Assembly (NCBI RefSeq): GCF_028748065.1
Contig: NZ_CP118166.1
Location: forward strand, 635,501 to 699,500
Direction of reading: 5' to 3'
Length of the DNA: 64,000 nucleotides
Origin: Hyphococcus flavus
GTDB lineage: Bacteria; Pseudomonadota; Alphaproteobacteria; Caulobacterales; Parvularculaceae
Numbering within the stretch: position 1 is the stretch's first letter; each line of letters opens with the position of its first letter. A model generated the notes under the pieces. It saw only the letters and a list, made by a program, of their open reading frames with translations. It was not told where the DNA came from and made no database searches. Of the stretch, positions 34,303 to 42,949 are shown piece after piece. Position numbers and translations under genes: made by a program.

Positions 34303-35478
34303 ATGATGGAAGGCTTTGAACTCAACGTTCCGGTGCGCCAGCTCGTCAATGTCGTCACGCTTGCACAGGCCATAATTTTTGCGGCGATGCTTGCGCCGCG
34401 GGCGCATCGCGTTTCTCCCGCCGGATGGCTGCTGGTTTCATCCTTGCTCATTCTGGCGACGGTCAAGGCTGATCAACTCTACCAGGGGCTGGGTCTGCTT
34501 CATCAGTTTCCTGATCACGGATTTTTGCTGGCGCCGTTTCAGGCGCTGATGACCCCGGCGCTTTACCTTTATGTCTGCGCAAAAACCGATCGGGATTTCA
34601 AACTGCATAAAGGCCATCTCTGGCACGCATCGCTGTTTGCGCTGTTTTTTCTATATCTCTTTGTTTTCTATTTCCGTCTCGCGCCAGAGGCGAAAGCAGC
34701 CATGATTGAAAGCGGTTTTTCCGGACCGCTTCACAGACTTGTTATTCCCTTGATCGGAGATCTCGTTCAGCTTGGATACGTCATCGCCGCTCTCAGACGC
34801 CTTCAAAAATTCGGCGTCTCTCTCGAAAACTGGTTTTCACGCACGGAAGACCGCAACCTCTTATGGCTGAAGCGATTGATGACCTTGTGGGGCGCGATCT
34901 TCGTTTTACATGCTGCATGGACGGCGGCGGCTGGGATTTTCGGGGCGGCGCCATTCGCGCGCGGCGTTATGGATCTCTTGAACTTTGCGCATCTCGCCAT
35001 CGCAAACGCCCTCGCGGCGATCGGATTTACCGACGCCGCCTCGCCAGCGCGAACGGAGCAACCCCGCCCGGCGGAGAAATACGCCGGATCAGCCCTCTCC
35101 GCCGATGATCGCGACACGCTGTTTAACAAGATATCGAAAGTAATGACGGATGACGCGCTTTATCTCAGCCCCGATCTTACCCTTCGCGATCTCGCCGAGC
35201 GGGCGGGTGCGACGCCGCGCGAGCTTTCAGAAGCGATCAACGGCGCCGGAGGCGTCACGTTTTTCGAGTTCGTCAACCGCGCGCGCGTCGAGCATGCAAG
35301 GCGTCTACTTATTGATCAGCCCGGTCTGCAGGTTCTGAGCATCGCCCATCAATCAGGGTTTAACTCCAAAACCGCCTTCAACGAGTCGTTCCGCAAGGCG
35401 ACTGGCGAAACGCCAACGGGCTATCGCCGACGCGCTTTAGCCGGCAGAACCGTTCAATCCGTCGAAAAACCAGCCTGA
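34303..35478 (+). CDS. Membrane-bound AraC-family regulator
   Basis: 391 residues from the ATG at 34303 (a second ATG follows at once); the frame upstream overlaps the terminator and is not used. The first ~260 residues hold about six to seven membrane helices; residues ~290-385 are the AraC DNA-binding domain (L-R-D-L-A-E-R-A-G-A-T-P-R-E-L, I-A-H-Q-S-G-F-N-S-K-T-A-F-N-E-S-F-R-K, G-E-T-P-T-G-Y-R-R). A membrane sensor fused to an AraC output is a known layout. The following M23 peptidase gene is a candidate target. Confidence 0.88.
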   Translation: MMEGFELNVPVRQLVNVVTLAQAIIFAAMLAPRAHRVSPAGWLLVSSLLILATVKADQLYQGLGLLHQFPDHGFLLAPFQALMTPALYLYVCAKTDRDFKLHKGHLWHASLFALFFLYLFVFYFRLAPEAKAAMIESGFSGPLHRLVIPLIGDLVQLGYVIAALRRLQKFGVSLENWFSRTEDRNLLWLKRLMTLWGAIFVLHAAWTAAAGIFGAAPFARGVMDLLNFAHLAIANALAAIGFTDAASPARTEQPRPAEKYAGSALSADDRDTLFNKISKVMTDDALYLSPDLTLRDLAERAGATPRELSEAINGAGGVTFFEFVNRARVEHARRLLIDQPGLQVLSIAHQSGFNSKTAFNESFRKATGETPTGYRRRALAGRTVQSVEKPA

Positions 35479-35564
35479 ACCGCGTTCGCTTGCGCGCGGG
35501 CGTATGACTTTTTGCCGTTCCATTCGCATAAATGGTGAAAAATTTAAGCGATGGAGCCTGCCCA

Positions 35565-36752
35565 ATGATTCGATTCTTCAGTCTGTCCCTTTCAGCACTC
35601 GCCGCTCTGGCAATGACCGCTCAGGGCGCCCACGCTCTCGATATTGTCACGGCCCCGGATAAGCATGTGTTCGTGAACGACGCCAATCCGGGTAAAGGCT
35701 ATTACGACGTCATGATCGGGACGATCCTGCTGCGCAATGACGAGGCGGAGGCCGCGACGCTGAAGGGCCTGCATATCGACGTTCTGGGCGGCGAAGGCGA
35801 GATTATTTCAAAGTCGCTCCCAGTTTCGGACGTGGTCGCCAAAACCCGGGAATTCGCTGGCATGACCCAGCAAGGGCTTGGCGTTTTTCTCAATTCGCAG
35901 GTGCTGAATGAGGGCGGGCCCTCCGCCGTTTTCGGAGATGAAACCAGATTCGCCGGCAGCCCCCAATTGGGGTCAGGCGATATGTTGATCGCAACGGCGC
36001 AATATTTCGCCGCAGACTTCGCGCCACGGGCGATCGCGATCACCGCAGTCTATGAGGATGGCGCCGGCCGCATTAATTCCGTTCGGCATGATCTCGCCGT
36101 TAAACGCCGCGAACAAAAAATCGATTACATCGCGCCGCTCGACGGCGCCTGGCTGATGCGGGCCTTTCCCAATCTCTTCAGCCATCACCGCTTTATCCCG
36201 AGCAATGAATTCGCACTCGATTTTTTCAAAACCGGCCCCGATGGTGCGCTTGATCGCGGCGAACGTTTGAGCGGCGATGACGACTATGGATATGGCGAAC
36301 CGGTTCGCGCTGTCGCGGACGGTGAAGTTGTGTTTGTCATATCAGGCGAAACGCAAAACGCCGATGCATTGACGCGACGTGAGGGAGAAAACGTAAGCGA
36401 TGCGCAGGCGCGCATTACACAGTATCAGTTCTCACGGTTTATAGAGGACATACGCTCCGCCGCCGCTGGCAATCTCGTGGTCATTAAACACGAACAGGAT
36501 GGTCAGACCGAATATTCATCGTATGGTCACCTTGCCTCCGGGAGCGTGAAAGTGAAAACCGGCGACCGCGTTCGTCAAGGCGATGTCATCGCCTCAGTCG
36601 GCAATACCGGCGATAGCACGCTTACGCATTTGCATTTCCAGTTGAATGCGGGACCTGATCCGTTCTTTTCCCAAAGCCTTCCCGTAACATTTTCGAATGC
36701 ACGTCCCGCTTATATCGGACAGGACCCGGGTTTGTTCATGCAGTTCGAGTAA
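35565..36752 (+). CDS. Exported M23-family metallopeptidase
   Basis: 395 residues from the ATG at 35565 (GGAG nine bases upstream, signal peptide ending A-H-A); a GTG/ATG at 35532 would put polar residues before the signal. The peptidase domain begins near 215: H-H-R-F-I-P-S-N-E-F-A-L-D (zinc His/Asp), Y-G-E-P-V-R-A-V-A-D-G-E, Y-S-S-Y-G-H-L and T-H-L-H-F-Q, the M23/LytM hallmarks, all intact. The first ~200 residues are beta-rich and unassigned. Likely a peptidoglycan endopeptidase or a related periplasmic enzyme. Confidence 0.9.
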   Translation: MIRFFSLSLSALAALAMTAQGAHALDIVTAPDKHVFVNDANPGKGYYDVMIGTILLRNDEAEAATLKGLHIDVLGGEGEIISKSLPVSDVVAKTREFAGMTQQGLGVFLNSQVLNEGGPSAVFGDETRFAGSPQLGSGDMLIATAQYFAADFAPRAIAITAVYEDGAGRINSVRHDLAVKRREQKIDYIAPLDGAWLMRAFPNLFSHHRFIPSNEFALDFFKTGPDGALDRGERLSGDDDYGYGEPVRAVADGEVVFVISGETQNADALTRREGENVSDAQARITQYQFSRFIEDIRSAAAGNLVVIKHEQDGQTEYSSYGHLASGSVKVKTGDRVRQGDVIASVGNTGDSTLTHLHFQLNAGPDPFFSQSLPVTFSNARPAYIGQDPGLFMQFE

Positions 36753-36777
36753 CTGAGCGCAGGCCTATACGAGTTCC

Positions 36778-37137
36778 TTACGCCAGCGCTTTTTTCTTTC
36801 GCCGCTTCAGTTTCTTTCCAACCGCCGCAATCGCTTCAATCGCCGGCAAAAGCTCCCGCCCCTCTCGCGTCAGGGAATATTCGACCGATGGCGGCGAGGT
36901 CGGCTTGACCTCACGGTCGATGACGCCTTTTTCCTCAAGTTCCTTGAGCCGGGTCGTCAGGATTTTCGCCGAGACCCCCGGCATATCGAGTTTCAGTTCG
37001 GAAAACCGCCGCGGCCCGGCGCTGAGATTCCAGATGACGTTTGGCGTCCAGGCGCCGCCGATCACGGAAAGGCATTCCGATAAAGGACAGTCATGAGGCG
37101 CTGGCGGGCTCTGGTTTTTGCGCATTTTAAGGGCCAT
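36778..37137 (-). CDS. HxlR-family transcription regulator
   Basis: 119 residues with the DUF24/HxlR winged helix: C-P-L-S-E-C-L-S-V-I-G-G-A-W-T, R-R-F-S-E-L, G-V-S-A-K-I-L-T-T-R-L-K-E-L-E-E and Y-S-L-T-R-E-G. The Cys near residue 17 is at the position used for redox sensing by several HxlR proteins. The C-terminus is Lys-rich. Divergent from the glutathione transferase operon, which it probably controls; an inverted repeat lies in the shared gap. Confidence 0.9.
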   Translation of the reverse strand: MALKMRKNQSPPAPHDCPLSECLSVIGGAWTPNVIWNLSAGPRRFSELKLDMPGVSAKILTTRLKELEEKGVIDREVKPTSPPSVEYSLTREGRELLPAIEAIAAVGKKLKRRKKKALA

Positions 37138-37209
37138 GGGACCGGACTTTCTTCGACGTTATCAGGTAACCAAACGGAAACTCAGTTCTTTAATATCACA
37201 AATATATGA

Positions 37210-37226
37210 AGTTTACAAAAGTAACT
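37210..37226. promoter_or_regulatory. Candidate HxlR operator (AGTTTAC-N4-GTAACT)
   Basis: Near-perfect inverted repeat in the 140-base gap between the divergent HxlR and glutathione transferase genes. A second GGTAACC sequence lies at about 37165. The position fits control of both genes; the binding protein is inferred. Confidence 0.45.
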
Positions 37227-37277
37227 CCTGTTCCTAGATGGGCTGCACGACACCCCGTTTAAAGAGGAGAAACAGAC

Positions 37278-37901
37278 ATGAAACTTTATTACAAACCCGG
37301 CGCGTGCTCGCTTGCCTCTCACATAGCGCTGAACGAGGCTGGCGCTGACTTTTCAATCGAAAAAGTCGACACGAAAGCAAAACGCACGGAAACCGGCGAA
37401 GATTTTTTGAAGATAAGCCCGAACGGCTACGTGCCCGCCCTTGAAGTCAATACTGGCGAGATCCTGACCGAAGGTCCGGCGATCCTGCAATATATCGCGG
37501 ACACCAACAAAGCCGCCAACCTCGCGCCTGAAAACGGAACCGTCGCTCGCGCACGCGTAAACGGCTATCTCAACTTTGTCGGCTCGGAACTCCACAAAGC
37601 ATTCGGACCGTTTTTCGGCGATACCCCGCTTGAAGGCGCGGCGCGCGAACAGGCCGAGGCTAATGTTGCGCGGCGGTTCAACTATCTCGAAGAAGAACTC
37701 TCCGATGGCCGCAAGTTTCTGACCGGCGATCAGTTCACCATTGCTGACGCCTATTTATTCGTGGTCGCAAACTGGACGAGCTTTGCAAAAATCGACCTTG
37801 GGCAATGGCCGAATATCGCTTCGTTCGTCGCCCGCGTCGCCGAACGTCCGGCGGTGCAAAAAGCGCTTGCCGCAGAAGGCTTGCTGAAAAAGGCCGCCTA
37901 G
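37278..37901 (+). CDS. gstA: Glutathione S-transferase (beta class, GstA type)
   Basis: 207 residues. The N-terminal thioredoxin-like domain opens M-K-L-Y-Y-K-P-G-A-C-S-L-A-S-H, with the Cys at residue 10 typical of bacterial beta-class enzymes, and has N-G-Y-V-P-A-L and E-G-P-A-I-L-Q-Y-I-A-D for glutathione binding. The C-terminal helical domain carries F-T-I-A-D-A-Y-L-F-V. It conjugates glutathione to electrophiles. GAGGAG precedes the start. First gene of a three-gene operon with an NTF2-like protein and a tautomerase. Confidence 0.92.
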   Translation: MKLYYKPGACSLASHIALNEAGADFSIEKVDTKAKRTETGEDFLKISPNGYVPALEVNTGEILTEGPAILQYIADTNKAANLAPENGTVARARVNGYLNFVGSELHKAFGPFFGDTPLEGAAREQAEANVARRFNYLEEELSDGRKFLTGDQFTIADAYLFVVANWTSFAKIDLGQWPNIASFVARVAERPAVQKALAAEGLLKKAA

Positions 37902-37904
37902 GCG

Positions 37905-38285
37905 ATGCCTGATCAATTCGCAGCAATCAACGGCGTGCTGCGCAACTATTATGACGGTCTTTATCATTGCGATGTCGCGTTGCTGAAGACCGTCTTTCAT
38001 GAAAACGCGCATTACCACACGACATCGCCCGGCGAGCATCTTCACTATGACATGGAGACTTATTTCGGCGTCATCGCAGAACGAATGCCGCCCGCCGCCG
38101 GAGAGGCCTATGGCTACGAGGTTGAAACAATCCGCTTTGCCGGAAACGATACCGCGTTCGCCATCCTCAAATGCGAGATGATGGGTAAGCGCTTTACGGA
38201 CTTTCTGTCATTCATTCGCGAAAACAATGAATGGCGGATTGTTGCAAAAGTTTTTCACTATGACCTGATTGAGGGAGAAGCCTGA
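37905..38285 (+). CDS. NTF2-like (lumazine-binding type) protein
   Basis: 126 residues with the alpha+beta cone pattern of the SnoaL/NTF2 group: Y-Y-D-G-L-Y-H-C-D near the start, then F-H-E-N-A-H-Y and an end with F-L-S-F-I-R-E-N-N-E-W-R-I-V-A-K-V-F. This matches the putative lumazine-binding subgroup. It starts three bases after the glutathione transferase stop and overlaps the tautomerase start by one base, so it is coupled to both. Ligand or reaction unknown. Confidence 0.82.
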   Translation: MPDQFAAINGVLRNYYDGLYHCDVALLKTVFHENAHYHTTSPGEHLHYDMETYFGVIAERMPPAAGEAYGYEVETIRFAGNDTAFAILKCEMMGKRFTDFLSFIRENNEWRIVAKVFHYDLIEGEA

Positions 38286-38491
38286 TGCCTTACGTCAATA
38301 TAAAGATCACCCGTGAAGGCGGGACGACGCCTGAACAAAAAGCCGAACTGATTAAGGGAACGACCGACCTGCTGCAGCGCGTGCTTGATAAAAACCCCGC
38401 GACTACTTTCGTCGTCATTGACGAGGTGGAGATGGAGGACTGGGGCGTTGGCGGCCTGCCAGTAGAGGAATATCGAAAGCGCGCTACATAA
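38285..38491 (+). CDS. 4-oxalocrotonate tautomerase-like enzyme
   Basis: 68 residues, the usual size. After removal of Met the chain starts with Pro-1 (P-Y-V-N-I-K-I-T), the catalytic base of this superfamily, and continues G-G-T-T-P-E-Q-K-A-E-L-I-K-G-T-T and V-V-I-D-E-V. Arg at residue 10 is retained; the second Arg equivalent is not evident, so the substrate may differ. Last gene of the operon, followed by a terminator. Confidence 0.9.
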   Translation: MPYVNIKITREGGTTPEQKAELIKGTTDLLQRVLDKNPATTFVVIDEVEMEDWGVGGLPVEEYRKRAT

Positions 38492-38519
38492 AAAACCGCC
38501 GGCGCGAACCGGCGGTTTT
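38492..38519. terminator. Bidirectional intrinsic terminator
   Basis: A perfect 11-bp stem (38492-38502 with 38509-38519), 6-base loop and T-runs on both strands, between the tautomerase gene and a convergent lipoprotein gene. Confidence 0.88.
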
Positions 38520-38541
38520 AGAGTTACAATCGCCCGGCGCT

Positions 38542-39063
38542 CTAGCCCGGTTTTTTCATCGTCACGAGCTGAACGGTCAGTTGCGGCCCGCCGGAGATCA
38601 GGTTGACGTTCGTCATGCGATCATCCTTGACGAAATTGATCCGCTGCATCTGCGGCGTCGGTTGGTCGGACGCTTCTTCCGTCCAGCCTTTAGCGCCAAG
38701 GGAACTGCGTAGCTTCGACAGCGTTTCCTCAACGCTGTCATCGGTCATGGCGTTGACCATGAAGCCGTCAACGCCCGGCGCGGGGCTAATGGCCATCACA
38801 GACCAATTATCATCAACGGAAACGTCGGATGGAAAATTGTCAGGCAGCGACAGATTACTGCCCACTGTCGCACCGCCCATGCCGTTGTTGATTTTGACGC
38901 TCGCGACCTCGCCTTTGTCGTCAAGCTCCACATCCGCATTGACGCCATGGCGCTTGGCCATATCCTCGATCTGTTTTTCGCGGGCTTCCTCGCCGCCGCC
39001 GCCGCAGGCCGCCAGTAAACCGGCGCCAGCGGCTATCGCAGCAAATCTGGTTACGTTTTTCAC
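38542..39063 (-). CDS. Small lipoprotein, unknown
   Basis: 173 residues with a lipoprotein signal (lipobox L-A-A-C at ~20) and a Gly run after the Cys. The mature part is acidic with a possible domain at ~70-170 (D-N-F-P-S-D-V, T-L-S-K-L-R-S-S-L-G-A-K-G-W-T) resembling small periplasmic domains with a beta-sheet and one helix. No named family recognised. Monocistronic, convergent with the tautomerase operon. Confidence 0.82.
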   Translation of the reverse strand: MKNVTRFAAIAAGAGLLAACGGGGEEAREKQIEDMAKRHGVNADVELDDKGEVASVKINNGMGGATVGSNLSLPDNFPSDVSVDDNWSVMAISPAPGVDGFMVNAMTDDSVEETLSKLRSSLGAKGWTEEASDQPTPQMQRINFVKDDRMTNVNLISGGPQLTVQLVTMKKPG

Positions 39064-39127
39064 AGGATATCCTTCCCCTCATTAAAAAAAAATGCAGTTT
39101 AGGCCGTGCCGGGCTTGAACCGCAATA

Positions 39128-39172
39128 GAAACAAAACCGGCGCCGCGGGGGAGAGAGAACTTGCGGCGCCGG
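39128..39172 (-). terminator. Intrinsic terminator after the coiled-coil protein gene
   Basis: A perfect 10-bp GC stem (39163-39172 with 39137-39146), a 16-base loop and TTTTGTTT on the minus strand, 44 bases beyond the stop at 39216. Confidence 0.75.
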
Positions 39173-39215
39173 CTCATGCTCTGGCGATACGTGTGTGCAG
39201 TCGCCAAATCAGTGA

Positions 39216-39830
39216 CTATCGCATATCAACGAAGTCGTATTTCTCACCTGATTGCGCTTGCGCGGGATGAGCTTCTGCGCCGCTGACGCCTGAAGCTTTA
39301 TTCTCTGCACGGCGCATTTTTTCGCGACCCAATGCGACTTGCTCCTCACCATTGCGCAAAGCAGACGCGGCGGCGGCGATTCTGGCTTCAGCTTCGCGAA
39401 CGCGGTCTGTCGCCTTGCCAAGCGCCTCGACATCGTCTTTCCAGTCATCAAGCGCTTTGTCAGCAAGCTTCATTGCGCTAGCGCCTTCGCCAGGCGTCTT
39501 CGCAAGACCGATGCGGCCTGAGACAGTTACGAATTGGGCGCGCCGATCTTCGGATATGGCTGTAAATTTAGCCTGCTTTTCTTCCGCCTTGCGCAGATCC
39601 TTGCGCGCCGATTTGTCTAGCTTTTGCGCGTCTTCTATCAACGCAAGGCCAGCATATTCCTGACGCTTTCCATCTTCCCACATACTGGCGAGTGATGAGG
39701 CGTTGTCAGCTTGGCTCATGGTAATTTCCATAGGCGCGGTGATCGTCTTGATCTTGCCGGCGTGGGCGGCGAGCGGTGCCGCCGCAAACAAAAGCGCCAG
39801 AACAGTGGAATTGATCAATCTATTTTTCAT
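39216..39830 (-). CDS. Exported coiled-coil protein
   Basis: 204 residues from the second of two adjacent ATGs (39830), because AGGAGG is five bases upstream of it and only two bases from the first. Signal peptide cleaved after A-H-A. The mature protein is almost wholly charged helix (K-D-L-R-K-A-E-E-K-Q, R-V-R-E-A-E-A-R-I-A-A-A) and should form a coiled coil. No family recognised. Divergent from a LysR gene, which may control it. Confidence 0.8.
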   Translation of the reverse strand: MKNRLINSTVLALLFAAAPLAAHAGKIKTITAPMEITMSQADNASSLASMWEDGKRQEYAGLALIEDAQKLDKSARKDLRKAEEKQAKFTAISEDRRAQFVTVSGRIGLAKTPGEGASAMKLADKALDDWKDDVEALGKATDRVREAEARIAAAASALRNGEEQVALGREKMRRAENKASGVSGAEAHPAQAQSGEKYDFVDMR

Positions 39831-39954
39831 CATGGCCTCCTGTAGGCTCGAAATTTCGGGAGCATCCCGTCCGAGACCGGATATTGGGTCTAGCTTTAAT
39901 TTATTCAAACGAATATAATCGCATGATAATATCGATTTTCGCGAATTATAGATT

Positions 39955-40830
39955 ATGGACGTCATACAGGCAAAAACATTCCTCGCAATCGTTGAAGGGG
40001 GAAATTTCCTCGCCGCCGCCCGGCGCGTACACGTCACCCAATCAACAGTGAGCGCACGCATCAAAGCGCTCGAAGACCAACTCGGCAAACCGCTGTTTGT
40101 GCGTTCGAAAGCTGGGTGCGCGCTGACGCCAGCGGGCCACCAGTTTCATCGTTACGCGCAATCCATGGTGAGGGCCTGGGAAGAAGCAAAACACCAGGTC
40201 GCCGTGCCGGACGGATTTGACGAAACGCTGATAGTGGGCGGGCAATACAGTCTGTGGAACAGGCTGCTTCTGCGATGGGTGCCGGCTTTTCAATCGGCCG
40301 CGCCGCGTGTCGCATTACGTTGTGAAATCGGCATGCCTCAGCGACTCATGCGCGAGATGACCGAGGGCGTCATTGACCTCGCCGTCATCTACAGGCCTGA
40401 ACATCGGCCTGGCGTGAAAGTCAAAGAATTGTTCGAAGACAGATTAATTCTTGTCACCGCCGACCCTATGCTGCCGGTGGAAGAAAATTATATATTTATC
40501 GACTGGGGTGATGCATTTCGTGAAGCGCATGCGCTGTCATTCTCTCATCTTCACAATCCGGGCCTCACCCTCGACCTTGGCGCGCTTGGCGTCAATCTTT
40601 TGATCAGCCGTAAAGCGTCGGGTTACTTTCCCGAACGGATCGTGCAGCCGCACATCGACAGCAAACTTCTGACCCGCGTTGATGACGCGCCGACATTTTC
40701 CTATCCGGCATATGTAGTTTATCAGGAAAATTTTTCTTCCCCGGAAGTCATGCTGACCGCGCTGAGACTACTTGAAGAGACTGCAGAACAGGCTGTGACG
40801 GGTTCCCTTCCTCCGCCCTTCTGGACCTGA
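39955..40830 (+). CDS. LysR-family transcription regulator
   Basis: 291 residues. Helix-turn-helix at ~15-45 (N-F-L-A-A-A-R-R-V-H-V-T-Q-S-T-V-S-A-R-I), then an effector domain whose strands are visible (L-I-V-G-G-Q-Y, G-V-I-D-L-A-V-I-Y-R-P, D-R-L-I-L-V-T-A-D). Divergent from the coiled-coil gene over a 124-base AT-rich gap. Co-inducer unknown. Confidence 0.9.
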   Translation: MDVIQAKTFLAIVEGGNFLAAARRVHVTQSTVSARIKALEDQLGKPLFVRSKAGCALTPAGHQFHRYAQSMVRAWEEAKHQVAVPDGFDETLIVGGQYSLWNRLLLRWVPAFQSAAPRVALRCEIGMPQRLMREMTEGVIDLAVIYRPEHRPGVKVKELFEDRLILVTADPMLPVEENYIFIDWGDAFREAHALSFSHLHNPGLTLDLGALGVNLLISRKASGYFPERIVQPHIDSKLLTRVDDAPTFSYPAYVVYQENFSSPEVMLTALRLLEETAEQAVTGSLPPPFWT

Positions 40831-40886
40831 CAAAGATAGCGCCCAGCCGCATTGCCAAATCCTGACCGGGCCCCTATCTCGGACCT

Positions 40887-41306
40887 ATGGCGACTTTTGA
40901 AGACATCCGCAGCGATTTTGAGTTCCTCGACGAATGGGATGACCGGTACAAGTATCTGATTGATCTTGGCCGTAATCTAGAGCCGTACCCTGATGACAAA
41001 CGTGACGATGCTCATAAAGTGCGTGGTTGCGCCAGCCAGGTCTGGCTGCATGCGGATGCTTCCGGTGAGACGATTGTTTTAAAAGGCGATTCTGACGCCC
41101 ATATCGTCAAGGGGTTGGTCGCACTCCTGCTCGCGCTTTATTCCGGCAAGTCCGCAAGCGACATATTAAGCACCAATCCCGAAGCTGAACTCAAACCTTT
41201 TGACTTAACGGACCATCTGACGCCGCAGCGTTCAAACGGGCTGCATTCCATGATCGGCCGCATCCGCGAAATCGCCGAAATGCAATCTGCGGACAACAGG
41301 CCCTGA
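40887..41306 (+). CDS. sufE: SufE sulfur-transfer protein
   Basis: 139 residues. SufE accepts sulfur from the cysteine desulfurase SufS for Fe-S cluster assembly. The hallmark V-R-G-C-A-S-Q-V-W (acceptor Cys at ~49) is present, with F-L-D-E-W-D-D-R-Y-K-Y-L-I-D-L-G-R at the start and S-N-G-L-H-S-M-I near the end. No other suf gene is adjacent, so it stands apart from the main operon. Length and motifs are canonical. Confidence 0.95.
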   Translation: MATFEDIRSDFEFLDEWDDRYKYLIDLGRNLEPYPDDKRDDAHKVRGCASQVWLHADASGETIVLKGDSDAHIVKGLVALLLALYSGKSASDILSTNPEAELKPFDLTDHLTPQRSNGLHSMIGRIREIAEMQSADNRP

Positions 41307-41477
41307 CACTCTAATCCCGGTGCTATTTCCGGCGCACCCAAATCATTGTTGCTCGCATGAGACGAGTCGTTGATGCATTGCGATGAAACGAAGCCGCCTG
41401 TCGATTTTTGTCGCAGCCGCAACTTCCTATAACGTCTGCACAAGAGACAGTATTCGGACTCAATGAAAAGGCGAGCC

Positions 41478-42938
41478 ATGAAACAACTTGCATCTTCCGC
41501 TGCAGTATTTTTCCTCGCGCTTTCGGCAAATGCACTGGGGCAAGCGCCATCCATCACGGCCGATGGCGGCTTTGCGGCGACGGCTCTCACAGAATGTAAA
41601 ACAGACCTTCGTTACCTTAATCAAGTCACAGGTTGGCAAGTGACCTGGCCGCGCCAATGGGCGGGCGTCGCGAACCGTGATGACGGTTTCACGGAAGCAG
41701 CAGTTGAGTGGCAGGATGCGCCGCAAGCGCTGGACGCGCTGATCGGCAAATTACGCGCTGGCATTGACAATGATGAAACGGCGCCCCGTCCTGTCGTTCT
41801 GCGCGTAACACAGCAGATAAGCGATCTCGCCAGCGATCTTGAAACAATGAACCCTCGGTATTTCTCCGAGAGCAAGAACGCAAAGCCCTGGAACGGCTTG
41901 CTGAGTGTTAGGGTGGCGCCAATGCTGCGCATGTTGGAAAGCTTTCTAACAGAGGAGTATCTGCCTGCTGCAAAGGGCACGCCGGGATTGTCGGGCATTG
42001 CAAATGGCGAAGCATGCTTTCGCAATGCGGTGGAGTTCTGGACGACGCTCACGCTGACAAAAGAAGAGATAGAATCCATCGGGCGCCGGATGCTGGATGA
42101 CGCTCGAACAGATCTCGCCGCCACGGCGCGCCTGGACGAAACAGCAGATGACGTGATGCACCGCCTGCGTGACGCGCAAAATGCAGACGATACGACAGAA
42201 GAAGAACTGATCGCCATTTCACAAGCAGCGCTGGACCAGGCGCACGATACAGTGTTGGGAGCCTTTTTATATCAGCCGCCGCGGCGGATCGTTGTTGAAC
42301 CGATGGCGAACCACCTGCAGGCTTCCGCGCCGGCTGGTTATTACCGCCCGCCCCAAGGCGACGGGCCTGCTGGATACATTATTAATCCGTCACGGCCGGG
42401 CGAGCGCCGGTTAATGGCTGAAGTTATCGCCTTTCATGAAGGCGTGCCGGGCCATCATCTGTTTTTCGACTACCCACGAGACAGGGAGTCTTCCGGTTTT
42501 AATGCTGGACTATTGGAAGGCTGGGCCATTTACGCCGAATATGTTGCTGATGAAATGGGCCTCTATTCCACGACGCTCGATCGTCAGGGCATGATGACAA
42601 AACATCTCTGGGCGGCGAGCCGCTTGCTGGTCGAACCCGGACTGCATCTTGGCGGATGGACGCGAGAAGATGCGATCGGCTTCATGCTCGACAATACCGT
42701 TCTCTCACGCACCGAAATTGAAATCGAAGTTGACCGGTATATCGCCATGCCTGGCCATTCGCTGAGCTATATGCTTGGCGCCGACTTGATACTAACCGAA
42801 CGCGAGCAAGCAAGAGAAATGCTGGGAGAAAAGTTCGACATCAAAGACTTTCACGATGTCGTTTTATCTCCAGGCGTTCGACCGCTGCCGCAAGTGAGAA
42901 CGGATGTTCGCGCTTGGGTTCAAAGGGTAAATGAGTAG
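41478..42938 (+). CDS. Exported DUF885 family (predicted metallopeptidase)
   Basis: 486 residues from the ATG at 41478, preceded by AAGGCGAG; an ATG at 41463 would add five residues. Signal peptide ends A-L-G-Q. The DUF885 core is clear: F-H-E-G-V-P-G-H-H-L (H-E-x4-H-H metal-site candidate), L-L-E-G-W-A-I-Y-A-E and E-I-E-V-D-R-Y-I-A-M-P-G-H-S-L-S-Y. Family members include oligopeptidases; substrate here is unknown. The length is shorter than many members (about 560-600). Convergent with a TonB receptor gene. Confidence 0.88.
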   Translation: MKQLASSAAVFFLALSANALGQAPSITADGGFAATALTECKTDLRYLNQVTGWQVTWPRQWAGVANRDDGFTEAAVEWQDAPQALDALIGKLRAGIDNDETAPRPVVLRVTQQISDLASDLETMNPRYFSESKNAKPWNGLLSVRVAPMLRMLESFLTEEYLPAAKGTPGLSGIANGEACFRNAVEFWTTLTLTKEEIESIGRRMLDDARTDLAATARLDETADDVMHRLRDAQNADDTTEEELIAISQAALDQAHDTVLGAFLYQPPRRIVVEPMANHLQASAPAGYYRPPQGDGPAGYIINPSRPGERRLMAEVIAFHEGVPGHHLFFDYPRDRESSGFNAGLLEGWAIYAEYVADEMGLYSTTLDRQGMMTKHLWAASRLLVEPGLHLGGWTREDAIGFMLDNTVLSRTEIEIEVDRYIAMPGHSLSYMLGADLILTEREQAREMLGEKFDIKDFHDVVLSPGVRPLPQVRTDVRAWVQRVNE

Positions 42939-42949
42939 ACTATGCGAAC